A stretch of 64,000 bases of DNA from Otatea glauca (taxonomy: Eukaryota; Streptophyta; Magnoliopsida; Poales; Poaceae), in the NCBI GenBank assembly GCA_036346275.1, contig CM070713.1, forward strand, positions 71,912,382-71,976,381, read 5' to 3'. Every line of letters begins with the position of its first letter. Positions within the stretch are counted from its first letter, which is position 1. Made by a program: the position numbers and the translations under genes. The notes beneath the pieces are model-generated. The model made no database searches and had not been told where the DNA came from. It was given only the letters and a program-made list of their open reading frames with translations. Shown piece by piece: positions 1-11,800 of this stretch.

Positions 1-1168
1 ATGTAACTTGTGCCTCGAGCCCCCATATAAGAAAATGGAATGACGCTTCTTTTTCGATTGGTAAAGTTCAAAAGGATAGGCCTTTGTATCCAACAATTGA
101 TGAAACATCAAAGGTACCATGGTCCATGGGGATGTTACCACATGCTTAGAACTTCTCGAGAAAATTCCTCCTCCATTTATGAAGTGTGAAATTTTCCATT
201 GTGAAGCTAACAAGGTGGGTATGGACCTTGGATTCACACGTCAGTGAGGTATTTTTAGAGAGTACACTTGAGGACACACTTTACACATATATACGTGTCT
301 ACTACACGTGTTTTCATATTGAATACATACATGTGTATTTTAATTAAATAAGGCATACTACGCAGATCATAGAGATGGAGTGGGAAAGGAAATAACAAAC
401 ACCCTCACTTCCGCTAACAGGTCAGCTTAATTAATTAGTTTCCTCATCCCATTCTCTAGCGCCGAGCTAGTAATCACGTAACCTTAAAAGCACGAAAATT
501 TTCGACATAGAAGTCATTTTACGGTTGCAACCAGGTTCGGGAGTTAGCAATGAATGCATGGTTTCAGTAACGTAACGTTAACGTCCACAGCGATGGAACT
601 AGAAATTTTTTTGAGAGTATACACACTTTATATGTACAACTCTATTGTCTTTTACAATGATTATGTAAGATTATAAATCCAACACATATATTTGAAATTT
701 GCTAAAAATACAATACAAATAGTTCTAAGATCTTAAAAATCCTGAACCACTAAAATTGAAATCAACTCAATCAACAAATTTGATAATCTTATAGAATTTT
801 TCAAATTTTTAGTGTCGGACGTACCCGGCACCCTGCTACCGCCCATGATGGCCGGAAACGAAAAGCAGCAACGTAGTCAGCTAAAGCTAAAGCCTAAAGG
901 TAGTAAAAACCAGAGCATGAGACACGTTTCAACAACAATGCATTGCATGCGCATTGCTCCATCTGCCACTCGTCTTCTTCCTCCGACGAGCTCTCCCGGC
1001 CGCTCCGTCCCCTGCGTTTGCTCTCCTCCACTGGCTCCAAAAAAAAGCCGCTCCAACTCCTCCCCTCTCCTCGCATTTCTTGGACCCGTACGCCCGCGCC
1101 TTAACGCTAGGAGGGAAGGAACCCAAGGACCACTCGCGGATCGACCAACAACGACAAATTCATCAGCC
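1..1168. other. upstream region and leader of the peroxidase gene
   Basis: AT-rich up to about 800, with no coding region I recognise. The last 350 bases are GC-rich and open in the peroxidase frame, but they carry no signal peptide or peroxidase homology, so I read them as 5' leader and promoter. I saw no convincing TATA box. Confidence 0.4.
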
Positions 1169-2164
1169 ATGCGCCTGTTCCTCCTCCTCCTCCTCGCCGC
1201 CGCGGCGCGCGCGGCAGAGGAGAAGCTGACGCCGGCGTACTACAGCGTGACGTGCCCGCGGGCTGAGCGGATCATCGCGGAGGTGGTCCAGGCGAAGCAG
1301 ATGGCGAACCCGACGACGGCGGCGGGCGTGCTCCGCGTCTTCTTCCACGACTGCTTCGTGGGCGGGTGCGACGCGTCGGTGCTGGTGGCGTCCAACTCGT
1401 TCGCCAAGTCGGAACACGACGCGGAGATCAACCACTCGCTCCCGGGCGACGCTTTCGACGCCGTGGTGCGCTCCAAGCTGGCGCTGGAGCTGGAGTGCCC
1501 CGGGGTGGTGTCCTGCGCCGACATCCTCGCTCTGGCCTCGCGCGTGCTGGTGACCATGACTGGCGGGCCCAGGTACCCCGTGCCGCTGGGGCGCAAGGAC
1601 TCGCTCTCCTCCTCGCCCACCGCCCCCGACGCCGAGCTCCCGCACGCCAACTTCACCGTGGGGCGGCTCATCAAGATGTTCGCTGGCAAGGGCTTCACCG
1701 TCCAGGAGCTGGTGGCGCTGTCCGGCGCGCACACGCTGGGCTTCTCCCACTGCAAGGAGTTCGCGGACCGGCTGTACAACTACCGCGGCAAGGGCGGGCG
1801 CGTGGAGCCGCACGACCCGAGCATGAACCCGGCGTACGCCAGGGGGCTGCAGGGCGCGTGCAAGGACTACCTCAAGGACCCCACCATCGCGGCGTTCAAC
1901 GACATCATGACGCCCGGCAAGTTCGACAACATGTACTTCCTCAACCTGGAGCGCGGCCTCGGCCTGCTCGGCACCGACCAGGAGCTGTGGACAGACAAGC
2001 GCACCAAGCCCTTCGTGCAGCTCTACGCCGCCAACGCCACCGCCTTCTTCGACGACTTCGCACGCGCCATGGAGAAGCTCAGCCTCCAAGGCGTCAAGAC
2101 CGGCGCCGACGGCGAGGTCAGGCGGCGCTGCGACGCCTACAACCACGGGCCCATGCCCAAGTGA
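1169..2164 (+). CDS. class III secretory peroxidase, PER41/PER63-like, single exon
   Basis: A haem peroxidase of the plant secretory pathway (EC 1.11.1.7) that oxidises phenolics with H2O2 in the cell wall or vacuole. The 331-residue product starts with a hydrophobic signal peptide (residues 1-15, MRLFLLLLLAAAARA). The distal haem site is RVFFHDCF (Arg56, Phe59, His60) and the proximal site is LSGAHTLGFSHC with the iron ligand His188. Eight cysteines (29, 62, 67, 110, 116, 195, 231, 321) fit the four conserved disulphides. Phrases such as PTTAAG, SLPGDAFD, TIAAFNDIMTPGKFDNMYF and EVRRRCD match the PER41/PER63 branch from memory of the family. The frame is open upstream to 812, but the start at 1169 is chosen because the signal peptide begins there. 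No intron interrupts the conserved motifs. Substrate cannot be told from sequence. Confidence 0.95.
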   Translation: MRLFLLLLLAAAARAAEEKLTPAYYSVTCPRAERIIAEVVQAKQMANPTTAAGVLRVFFHDCFVGGCDASVLVASNSFAKSEHDAEINHSLPGDAFDAVVRSKLALELECPGVVSCADILALASRVLVTMTGGPRYPVPLGRKDSLSSSPTAPDAELPHANFTVGRLIKMFAGKGFTVQELVALSGAHTLGFSHCKEFADRLYNYRGKGGRVEPHDPSMNPAYARGLQGACKDYLKDPTIAAFNDIMTPGKFDNMYFLNLERGLGLLGTDQELWTDKRTKPFVQLYAANATAFFDDFARAMEKLSLQGVKTGADGEVRRRCDAYNHGPMPK

Positions 2165-2774
2165 TCCATCATGCATCCATCAGCGCATGCATGCATTATG
2201 CCGACAGCGCCGTGTGATACGCACGACGATACAAGTCTCGCCAATTGCGTTGCATGAGTACGTGCGCGCGCCTGCCCTCGTTAATTAAGTTATTCATGGT
2301 GGTGTTAAGATCGATTCGCGCACAAGCTATAGAGGGGTCATGTGTTCAGTTTCCTGTTCGATCGAATATTTTAATTTGTGTGCTGTGAGAAAAAAAATGA
2401 TGACTTCAACGTGTTATTTGTATTCGTTTCTTTCTTCTTTTAATTATCTCTTTCTCACATGTACATCAGTCACATTGTTGCATCATCTTGTCGTGATTTT
2501 TGCTTGAAAGCTTGCAAAACTATTCGATTTGCGTTTTGTGGTGACTGGTGACCCATTCGGCAACTATTAGATGCAACTCCAAGATTAGTAGTAATACGTT
2601 CAAAAAAAAAAGATTACTACTGAATCATCATAGATATATGGTAATTAGTTCCGAATGGGCAGACTGGTTCTGTCTATACAATATTTGACTTCTTCGTGGC
2701 AAACCGTTGAATGGAAATCCAACACCCCAGATTCAATCCCAAATCCTATACAAACCCTCCAAATCAGCCAGGAG
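2165..2774. other. 3' flank of the peroxidase gene
   Basis: Probable 3' UTR followed by AT-rich spacer. No further coding region or repeat recognised before the tandem repeat that follows. Confidence 0.4.
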
Positions 2775-3405
2775 TGAAATCCACCTCTATCACCCTGCAT
2801 ACTCACGTTTGGCATCGCATGTGTCTAGTTCGGGAGCCTAGGGGCACCACAAACGCTCGACGCCGATTAAACTAGCACAAAAGGGTCATCACAACTACGT
2901 TGCTTCAGGTCGAGGCCCGTCGACGACATTTATTGGGCTAACGGCCATTGGAGTGTTTTGTCTAGACGGGACCATCAGGCCATGCTAGTGCCTTTGCGGG
3001 GGTCACGCACAATTTTGGTCTTCATGGTGTTGATTGTGCCGATCTGAGCCGCCGACTTATTTTTTTTAGCTATGTATGAAATCCACCTCCGTGGCACACA
3101 TACTCGCGTTTGGCATCGTTCGTGTCTAGCTCAGCGCCTAGGTGGTAACGCGGATGATCAACGCCAATCGAAGCAGCAAGAATGGGCCGGCGCAACTATG
3201 TCACCCCTGCTTGGGGCCCGCTGATGGTGTTTTTTGAGCCAGCAGCCGTCGGGCATTTCTGCCTTCATGAGGCTATCGGGTCATGCTGGTGTTGGTGCAG
3301 AAGATCACACACACGATTTTAGCCTTTATGGAGGTGATTTTGCAGTGATTCTACTGACCCATGCTTATTTTTTAGGCTAGGGGTGAAATCCACCACCGTA
3401 GTGTA
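2775..3405. repeat. diverged ~305-bp tandem repeat, two units plus a partial third
   Basis: The phrase TGAAATCCACC begins near 2775, 3077 and 3384, giving periods of 302 and 307 bases. Within the first two units the order of shared words is the same: ACTCACGTTTGGCATCG / ACTCGCGTTTGGCATCG, then GTGTCTAG, GGCCATGCT / GGTCATGCT, CACGATTTT-like words, and a T-run just before the next unit. The third unit breaks off after about 20 bases. The origin is unknown; it could be transposon-internal repeats or a short satellite piece. Confidence 0.75.
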
Positions 3406-4230
3406 ACAGACAATTTTTTTTCCAAATTTTGCCTAAAAGTTTTTCGCAAGTTCTTTCGAGTTGTTCTCGTGTTTCCTGAGTTCCTTGTGTTCTTCTCTTA
3501 CCGGAGGTTCATTTCTCCTTCCTAGAAACCTAGAAATTCCAAAACCTCTCCAAGAATTCCTAAAATCCTTTCTCTCCTTCCACTAAATTTCCTGAAAATC
3601 CTTCCAAATAATAATGCTCCAAATTCATGAAATTCCCAAAAACCCTCTCATTATCCGGCTCAATCGATCCAGCGCATATTTCCCTTTTCTTTTCTTCTCC
3701 TATGGGCCACATCCCACTAAGCCTTTTGTGCTGCCCACCTGTTCGGCCCGTCCCCGCGCGCCTCAGCGAGTCCCGACGCCTTTCCTGGCCTGAACTATGT
3801 TGTCAATGAATCACTGCATAACCTCTGTAAAGGAGTGCTTGAGAGCTTGGCATCTATTTCAGTTTCATTTCCAAATTAGCGTATGGTAGCTTTGATCTTC
3901 TGGCAAAAATATTTTGCTTCCCATAATATCAATGTTATAATGTACACTGTGTATACAGTGTTCTAAATCAAGGCCTCTAGAGCCTCGTATGCACCTGAAT
4001 ACCCGATAAAGCATTCAAGATACTGAGATAGCCCAGCCGCTGTATATATCAAGGACACTAACCTGCGTATTGTTCCCACTGTCAAGGCTGCTAACCCAAG
4101 GTGGGGTGGCCACTCACTAACCACCAACCAGTGACTGCTATTTAGAGCACTTGGCTTATTACTTGTATTTCTAGTTTTGTTGGCTTGTCAAAATGTTTGT
4201 GTTCTAGTACTAATGCATTTCCATTCTTTT
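3406..4230. other. non-coding spacer before the mannosidase pseudogene
   Basis: AT-rich and pyrimidine-rich sequence with no supported gene. A short open frame at 3627-3809 has no recognisable homology. The segment around 3957-4130 looks like degraded transposon sequence, but no ends could be defined. Confidence 0.35.
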
Positions 4231-5405
4231 CAGGTTTTGCCATGCTTATGACAACTACATGACATGCATTCCCTGTATGTTCATCAGCTATCTTAAGAAT
4301 TCTTGAACAAAGTTTAGTTCATTTGCTCATGGAATAGTACAATCTAATGTCTTGTTACTTTTTCAGCATGATGAATTGAAGCCTATTAGTAAAAGTTTCA
4401 CCCAGTCCTTTAGTTAGCTTGGCAACCTAAATGTATTAATGTATTGACAACTTTACAGTTTCAATTGACATTATACAAGCTTAAGGATACCATGGCATAA
4501 CATCACCTCTTTGTTCCTTCTTGTAGCTTGAACGCTTGCCACAGGATTATAATGGATCAGCACTGACACTAGTTGAGTCATTATCAAGGTACACTTCATG
4601 AAGTTGTAATGTTTCTTGGTACTTTATGATTTGTACTGTCTTTTGCTGATCAGAATATGAATGATCGTATTGTTCCTTCAAAAAAAAAAGAATTGTATCG
4701 GCAATGCCTGTATGTTTTGGATCATGCAGTCTTGTTGTCTTAGGTAACCTCACAGAATTTGAGAAAGGGTTTACCTGGCTTTCAGAGAACCTAGCATTTG
4801 ATGTTTATGCTTGGATTAATCTTTTTGAGGTAATGCCATTTGATTTTTATCAGTTACCTCAGAACAATGACATGTTGTCCTCGAGATTTTAAGCAACACT
4901 CATTTTCCCACGCTTTTTCATTTTTCACGCCTTCTTTTATCTTAAGCGGTGCAACTTAAGACTTCTTATTTCTGCTCATGTTCTTGCAAAGGACTACAGC
5001 AGTCAGCTTAAAGATGGACTACATCAGGACCAATTACTACATCTTGCTGAAAATTTAGGCAGTCGGTTTCTACCAGCATTTGAGACACCTACTGGATTGC
5101 CGTATGCTTGGATCAATCTTAAGGTTCATTACAAATCTTTGACCTTTCTGATTGCCGAAGTAGTAAACCAGTACAAGACTACAAGCATATCTGCTTCCAT
5201 GCAAAATAATACTAAAGTTCAATAGTGGTAAATTATGTTTATGTAAGGCCACTTGAAATAACCTCAACTGGACTTTTCGCGTAAGTTCAGGTTACTTTCA
5301 ACGGATCAAACTGAAAGGAACTTCTGGAGGAGGTTGCTATGTCTAAAAGAAGACCTTATTCTCAGTGCTGGAAGGACTAGTTTCTCCTACCTCCGTTTCA
5401 CAATA

Positions 5406-5655
5406 CTCCGTCCGTTCAAGTTTATAAAGCGTATTTCTTCTTGTATATAGACCAAGAAGACATTAAAAATGACTAGATTACCCCTAATTATTATCACTAA
5501 GCACTATATTCACCGCATGCATGTAGAGAATATAAAGTAAATGTGGATATTTATTAGGGATATAGAGAGAACATCACATTAGAATATAAAATACGCCTTA
5601 TATTTATGGACAAAACCATTCAAAAAATACACCTTATAAATTTCGACGAAAGGAG
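5406..5655. mobile_element. Stowaway-like MITE
   Basis: A 250-bp element flanked by TA on both sides (5404-5405, 5656-5657). Its left end, CTCCGTCCGTTCAAGTTTAT, and the complement of its right end, CTCCTTTCGTCGAAATTTAT, form imperfect terminal inverted repeats typical of Stowaway/Tc1-mariner MITEs. The interior shares words with the element at 50233-50472. It sits in an intron of the mannosidase pseudogene. Confidence 0.85.
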
Positions 5656-5961
5656 TATTTGTATAGCATACATACTAAGGAAGCATAATATTTAATGGAA
5701 CTGGATCATGCTTGCCCCTACTATCTAATAAGGGGAAACATGGTCTAATTCCATTAAATATTAGTTCAATTTTGTGATTTCTTGGTATGTGTGCCAGACA
5801 AATATTGTGAAACTGAGGTAGTAATGCACAATGTTAACACCATTTAGGATAATCGGGACACTGAGTGCTAACAGCTAAAGAGTAGCAGTCCTAGCACAGA
5901 ACATAAGTGGCAAGTTGCCAAGTCATCATTATTATGGCCCTCTTCTCCTTTTTTTTTTTTT

Positions 5962-6332
5962 TTTTTGTAAAAATCACTCACTCTCAATAGAATTGCAAAT
6001 CTAGTCTCCTACCCACCGTGGAAGGCACCTTCCGCACTCCCCTACCGCGGAAGGGCCTCCCGCGCTCTCCCTCCATAGCACCGTTCCTCCCGCGTGCTCC
6101 GCGTCCACTCCTGCGCACCCCACGCTACTCCCTTACTCCGCATCCTCGGCTCTAGCTCCTTTCGCACCTCCGGAGCATTGTAGCCGCCTGCTGCCGCTCT
6201 CGTCGCCCGTTCCCGCGCCGCCCACCTCCCGCACTACGCCTCCACGGCACCTTGGCCTCCTGCGCTCCCTCGACGTGGTGAGGATAAAGGCTAGATTTGC
6301 AAAAAAAATTAGAAGGGAGCTATTTTTCCGTG
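5962..6332. mobile_element. foldback element with imperfect ~38-bp inverted ends and GC-rich core
   Basis: The left end contains TTGCAAATCTAG and the right end its complement CTAGATTTGCAA. The match extends outward imperfectly (left GTAAAAATCACTCACTC, right complement GAAAAATAGCTCCCTTC). The core is very rich in C and G and contains short open frames with no recognisable homology. A T-run precedes the left end. The superfamily is not assignable by eye; Mutator-like or CACTA-derived are options. Confidence 0.55.
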
Positions 6333-7002
6333 CTGCCATGCCATGCGGAGAGTAGATAATCTTTCGATAATCACTTTGTTTCCTTTTTTTTATTAACTTT
6401 GTTTGTTATTACTTACAAAACTTAATTTTTAAGCCATCTCTCTTCCATAACCCGCGTGCATTACAATTCTACTACTCATGACTTGGCATAGCTGTTGAGC
6501 TTATATTTTGTCGATATTTTTCTCTCATGCTATGACTACTTTTGCCAGTACGGAGTGATGGAGAGCGAGACAACTGAAACAAGCACATCAGGGTATGGTG
6601 GGTGCCAGAATATTCTGTTTCCTTACTCCTGAGTAAATGCATTGTTCTGTTGGGTATCTTAGATTTAGTTAAGAGATAATAAACTTTTAGAGGTTCCCAT
6701 ATCCTAGAAATGGTGCATTGTCACGTTTGACGGGTGATTCTAGATATGAAGCTGCGCCTGCACCTCTTCGAGCTCTTCGTAAGTTACGGAGCTTGAGAAG
6801 TTCACTGAATCTCGTAGGCACAACAGTTGATGTTTTGACAGGCAAGTGGATTGAATATTCATCCGGCATTTGTGCCGGTACTACACTAAAACTCTTTACA
6901 CTAGCTCATGTGATTTATTGAGCTTGTCCTTGTGTGAAGTGTTTGTCGATTAGCGTCATAAAGTATTTCATAATATTACGATCTTACTAGTTTTTATAAT
7001 TA

Positions 7003-7470
7003 GGAATAAGTCCATTACACCCTTGCATTTTTTTAAAAGTCTATTTAACACTCAACTATAAAACTGTGTATTTAACACTCCAAACTTATAAAATTGGGTC
7101 TCTTAAAGGCGGTTTTGACTGATAGGGATCCAACTTATGGTGGTTTTTGCTATGGTGGTAGTAATATCAATGATTTTTGCTAACGCAGATCCAAATAAGA
7201 GGAGTGACGATGAGAAGAACAAAGAGAATGCATATAGAAAGCGAGAAAGAGGTGGACGATGTCGATGTCAGCAGCCTTGAATTAGATCATCATTACTAAA
7301 ACCAATGATGTGGCTGCCAATATGATGAAAACGACTTAGGGTGGAATCAAACATTATCAAAACTGCCTTCTAAGCCATCATATTGTAAGTTTTGTTAAAT
7401 AACTAGTTTTATAATTAAGGGTGTTAAATGAACTTTTTGCAAAGTTCAAGAGGGCAGTATGGACTTATTC
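7003..7470. mobile_element. non-autonomous Mutator-like element (long-TIR MITE)
   Basis: Perfect 10-bp target-site duplication TTTATAATTA at 6993-7002 and 7471-7480. The element begins GGAATAAGTCCATTACACCC and the complement of its right end begins GAATAAGTCCATACTGCCC. Similarity between the two ends continues for about 65 bases, including TTTAACAC and ATAAAACT words. Long inverted ends and a 9-11 bp duplication are characteristic of Mutator-like elements. There is no transposase. Confidence 0.8.
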
Positions 7471-7681
7471 TTTATAATTATATTATAATAAAAGTGCAAA
7501 GTTAAAGTTGTATTTTAAATAACGTGTCAATATCGAAAACGACTTACTTTGTGACTAAAGAAAGTACAACAAATACAACTTCATATTGGGATAGTGTTGT
7601 ATTTGTTCTACAAGTGGTAAAACTGTAATACCCATAACAATTCTAGTAAATATTATTAATTTATACCATTATAATCAAGCC

Positions 7682-8288
7682 TAGGGGTAAAAATAAGCTA
7701 GATATTTCTTGCTTGATCTAGAGCCAAATATGGTAAGGGCCGGATTCAGGAAGGGATTTAACTATTTGGTCGGATCCGGGACGGGATACGGATTCAGATC
7801 AAATTTGGAGCACTCAATATTCAACAAATACAGGATGAGTCCGTATATCGGATTTTTTCTATTTAGATATATGGCAACTATATTGGCCCAGCACAAAGAA
7901 CCTACTGACCTAGCCCATTAATTACATGTTTTTCATAGCAGCCCACTGGCCCAGCCCATTCTCTACTCTGTTTCATGGAAAGTAACCTTTGGCATCATGT
8001 TTTCTATGTCATTTTAATTAATTGGTTATATTAATCCTCAAGTAGTATATTCTTTCTATGTTTAATTCAATATGTATTATTCTATATATACATACGTTAT
8101 TCATATATCTTTATTCATTTCCAATCCAAATCTATCACGCATCCATCATGTGCCCGTATCCCAAATAAACCGGATTCATATCCGTATCCGACTAACCCAT
8201 ATTTAGTTCCGAATGTGAAAAAAAATATAGGTTATGATACAAAAAAAAAGATTAATATCCTCCTCTATTCGACAAGTATTCACCCCTA
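7682..8288. mobile_element. non-autonomous hAT-like element
   Basis: The element begins TAGGGGTAAAAATA and ends TATTCACCCCTA, with 8-bp flanks ATCAAGCC (7674-7681) and ATCAGGCC (8289-8296) that match at seven of eight positions. Short TAGGGGT inverted ends and an 8-bp duplication point to hAT. Subterminal regions carry repeated GGATACGGAT / ATCCGTATCCG words, possible transposase-binding sites by analogy with hAT elements. Confidence 0.75.
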
Positions 8289-8296
8289 ATCAGGCC

Positions 8297-8813
8297 CTAA
8301 GAGAATGTTTCAAAGATCTCTCTTTTTTCTTAGATCATAAGAATTCCACTGCAAATCACTCGCACCAGAGCTGCTGGGGCCATCGCCCTATCTACGAAGT
8401 TGGCGACCCAACGAAAAGAACACCCCCTCCCTACTAACGGGCTGTAGAAAGATACAGAAACATTAGACTTCGGAATGATTGAACAATTCACTCTCCATCA
8501 ATATGTAGGCATCTTTTGCAAACCAACCTACGTGGCTGCAGAATGCACAGTTTGCTACCAAGGTATCATGCATAAACTCGGATAACAGAAAGTGACAGTT
8601 TTATCTAGCAATTAGTGTCATTGGGCAATCCGTATGGACAGGCAGGCAGTCACACCTCACAAGGTACAGCCACTTAGCCGCATAAAATTTATAGAGCAGT
8701 CTTCCAGCATACGTTTGCTGCTCGAAAGCGAATAGATCAATAACTACAAGACGGATTCAGCCTGTCCATGGCAAAAGTAGTCTCCGCACTAGAGCAAAGA
8801 CGATTCTACTTCC
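8297..8813 (-). other. probable 3' UTR and downstream region of NUA
   Basis: No coding potential recognised. It lies directly downstream of the NUA stop codon on the minus strand, so part of it is likely the 3' UTR. A polyadenylation site was not assigned. Confidence 0.4.
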
Positions 8814-11800
8814 CTACGACTGACCACGCCCACCACGACCCCGTGATCCTCGGCCACCATCTTTCTGCAAGAAGACACCAGGTGCAATCAGTAATGATGG
8901 ATATAATAAGCAGAAAAGCGATAGAAATTTGGTGGGATGACATCCATACCCTGTAGCTAAGAGATTGTTGGCCACGGCCCCTGGCAGTCTGTTGAGAGGT
9001 TGAGCGAACAATCCTGGCTAGCCTGTTTTGCTTCGCTCTATCAGATAAGTTGATTGTTCTGGAACGAGTTTCAACATTCTCTGTTGCGGTATTGGGATTC
9101 TGCTGTTCAGACGATGCAGCGGCTTGGGCTGCGTTAGGGGAAGGTTCACGTGCAGGGGATACATCTGCGGTTCTGCCTGGTGAGGCATCTGCTCCGCCAG
9201 ATTGTGCTAGAGGGCTTTGGTCTGGTTCCACCGCAGCACGCTCAGCAGCAGCATCACCTTCTCCTATCTCCTCTGACATATCAACGCCACTCTTTTCTGT
9301 TGGCCCTCCCGGAGATGCCGTCCTGAAAACATCACCGGCTTGCTCACCAACATCCAGGGTACTACTATCTGGATGTTCAGGTTCCTCTGGCAACTCCCCC
9401 TCCTCCCTCTCATCTTCAAAATCCGTGGCTGTAGTAAGCTGATCCTCTTCTTTCACATCTTCGGTTTTCTGATCTTCATCAAATGATTCCACTACTGCCT
9501 CTGACTTGACCGGCACAGCTTCCACAGCAGTTGCATCAGTGTCAATATTAACTTCAGTATCCTGGTCTTTGATGTCCATTGAAGCATCTATATGTGCTTC
9601 CATGTCATCTTGATCACCCACATCATCCTCCCTTGTTTCTAAAAACTCTTTGATTGCCATGGAAGCCTGATCCGTGTCCATCTCTTCTGCAAGCTGTTGC
9701 CCATCTTGGTTGTCCGTAGAAGGAATGACAGGAACCTGTGATGTTCCAACATCTTCAAGAGGTGATTGATCATTTTTTAGCTCACTAGTACCATGTGAAG
9801 ATTCTTCTTCTTTGGGTTTCTTTAATGGATGATTGACATCATTAGCCTCTCCTTGTGAAGCATCATCTCTCATCTGCGACGATGAGATAAGACGCTTACG
9901 ACTTGAAGGCTGTAATACAGACACACCACCAGAAGTTTCACGCTCCAGTGGTGGGCCACCTTTCTCCTGAACTACTGTGGAACCTTCGATTATTGATGTA
10001 TCCATATCAGCTTGGGGCTCTTCAACCTGTCCAAGAGTAGGCCGAATAAGTGGCCTCCTTCCTCCTGGTCTACGTACTTCAGTACTTGGTTTGGGCAAAG
10101 TAGAAACTGCTCTCTCCTCCATCACTTTACCTCGAGCAGGCCTTGGCGGAGTAGCTACCTGCCGTCCTGAGGGAAACAAAGAAGGCTTATGAACTCCATA
10201 TTGATCAAGAGAGGGGTAAGAAAGGAAAAACATCTTCATTGGCAATTCCCAGGGGTAGTGCCCATGCAACTGAACAAAGTGCATTATAAATACAATGTCA
10301 TGTCAAATTCAGAACAATAACTAACATGCAATATCATGCACAAGAAAGTTGTCAAGTTGTGCATATCTGCATGTTATATGTCAATTTTACGATAATTAAT
10401 AGACCTGATCATAAGGTTATTTTTTTCAACTAGTAAATAGTGAACGCAACCAATTGATTTTATGATAATTAATAGACCAGATCATTGACGCCATTTGTAC
10501 AACTAGTAAATATCATGTCATCAGGGAAATTAAAAAAAGAATGGAAAAGGACCTGCAGGAGCTGCAGATGCATCCACAGTGGGAGTTTCAACAAGTGGTG
10601 TCTGACTTGTTGCATCTTGGAAGGGACTTGGAGACTCCTCCACATCTTTAGCAGCCTGGAAATATGAAAGGAACTGCTGTTCCACTGCAGACCCAGGCGG
10701 GATTTGAGCAAGTGATAGGCCAGAAGAATGCTGTAGAGAATGCACGGCAACTTTGAATTATGATGCAGAAGATATTTAAAAGATAAATGTTTTAGGTATC
10801 ATCTTAGAAAAACGCCAGAGAAACTTTCCTTACCAACAACAACAAACAAAATGATCTACAAGAACAAATAAACTGTACCTCAATCGCCTCCTTCACAGCC
10901 TGCCTATGCTTCTCTATTGATTCCTCTAATTGTTTCTTCTCCTGTGACAAATATTTGAAACCAATAAATCGATTAGAGGAGACAAGATGAACCATTTTAG
11001 TTTGAAGGCAAATAAGGCAAAACATATTAATTTGCAAAAAAAGGACTTGTTATGTTGTTGCATTTTTTAGTGATTCTTCAGTCTGGGCAAGCATTAGATA
11101 CTAAAACGATTGGCTGGATCAATGGATATCAATAGATCATTAAAGCTTAAAGGAGAGACTGAACAAAAACTTGGGGATCCAATATGAAAATCTCAGACAA
11201 CCAAGTACTAACATTATTGCCAAAAATCATCCGTTAATATCTAGCTGAATGCCCATGCTTTGCTATGGATAAAACAAAACATGGTTATTAATCATGAACA
11301 ATAATCTGGCCCAAAGACAAATTGCATAGAAAGCCTAGGAACACGAGAAACTACAAGAACATGGAAACGAGTGGAAAGACTGCCTTGACTAGTAACATGA
11401 AGAGAAGTACCATCTGAAATCTGAATGGAAACAGGTAGAACAAAGGGACTCAAAAGAGATGAGGTGAGTGGAACCTCGTGTCATGTGGAAGGAAGCACCA
11501 GAGTCCAAGATCCAAGGACATGATATACCTGAAGGGGGAGACTATCTAGCTAAAGGCTGAGTGGCAGTACCTGAAGAGCCTAAGGTAGGACTGACAACCA
11601 AACACTGAAGGAGAGAGACCAGACAACCAGACACTGAAGGAGAGACCAGTAGCTAAGCGGTGTCTGTCTGGCAAGGAGCACCAGCACCTCCTGACTAAGC
11701 GGAGCCACGCTCAAGGCGACCACCTCTACGGCCCTGGCTCCGCCTCTTGGAGTAGCAGGTCTGGTAGGTGTGGGTGGCCATCACACTAACACCAAGTGCA

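Larger units (their letters stand above)
4231..6880 (+). pseudogene. decayed EDEM/MNS5-like ER alpha-mannosidase (glycosyl hydrolase 47), introns retained
   Basis: Family role: trimming mannose from misfolded glycoproteins for ER-associated degradation. Exon-like blocks occur in family order: FCHAYDNYMTC (about 4236), HDELKPISKSFTQSF (4368-4412), LERLPQDYNGSALTLVESLS (about 4530-4589), LVVLGNLTEFEKGF...INLFE (about 4731-4829), LLISAHVLAKDYSSQLKDG...GLPYAWINLK (about 4960-5123), YGVMESETTETSTSG (6549-6593), and RLTGDSRYEA...WIEYSSGI (6721-6870). Acceptor and donor sites remain at several edges, so this is not a processed copy. It is broken by an in-frame TAG after FS (near 4413), an indel at the start of the fifth block, and loss of similarity after about 6880. 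The intron at 5124-6548 carries two inserted elements. It could be the 5' part of a partially duplicated gene. Confidence 0.85.

Noticed and set aside
812..1168. In-frame N-terminal extension of the peroxidase (119 codons)
   Set aside because: It begins without an ATG at 812, has no peroxidase similarity, and would bury the signal peptide at 1169 inside the protein.
1163..2176. Long open frames on the minus strand and in another plus frame over the peroxidase
   Set aside because: GC-rich third positions of the peroxidase create mirror frames; the products are compositionally biased and have no domain.
2775..3405. CRISPR-like array
   Set aside because: Two to three long diverged units without unique spacers, in a plant nuclear context; not a CRISPR array.
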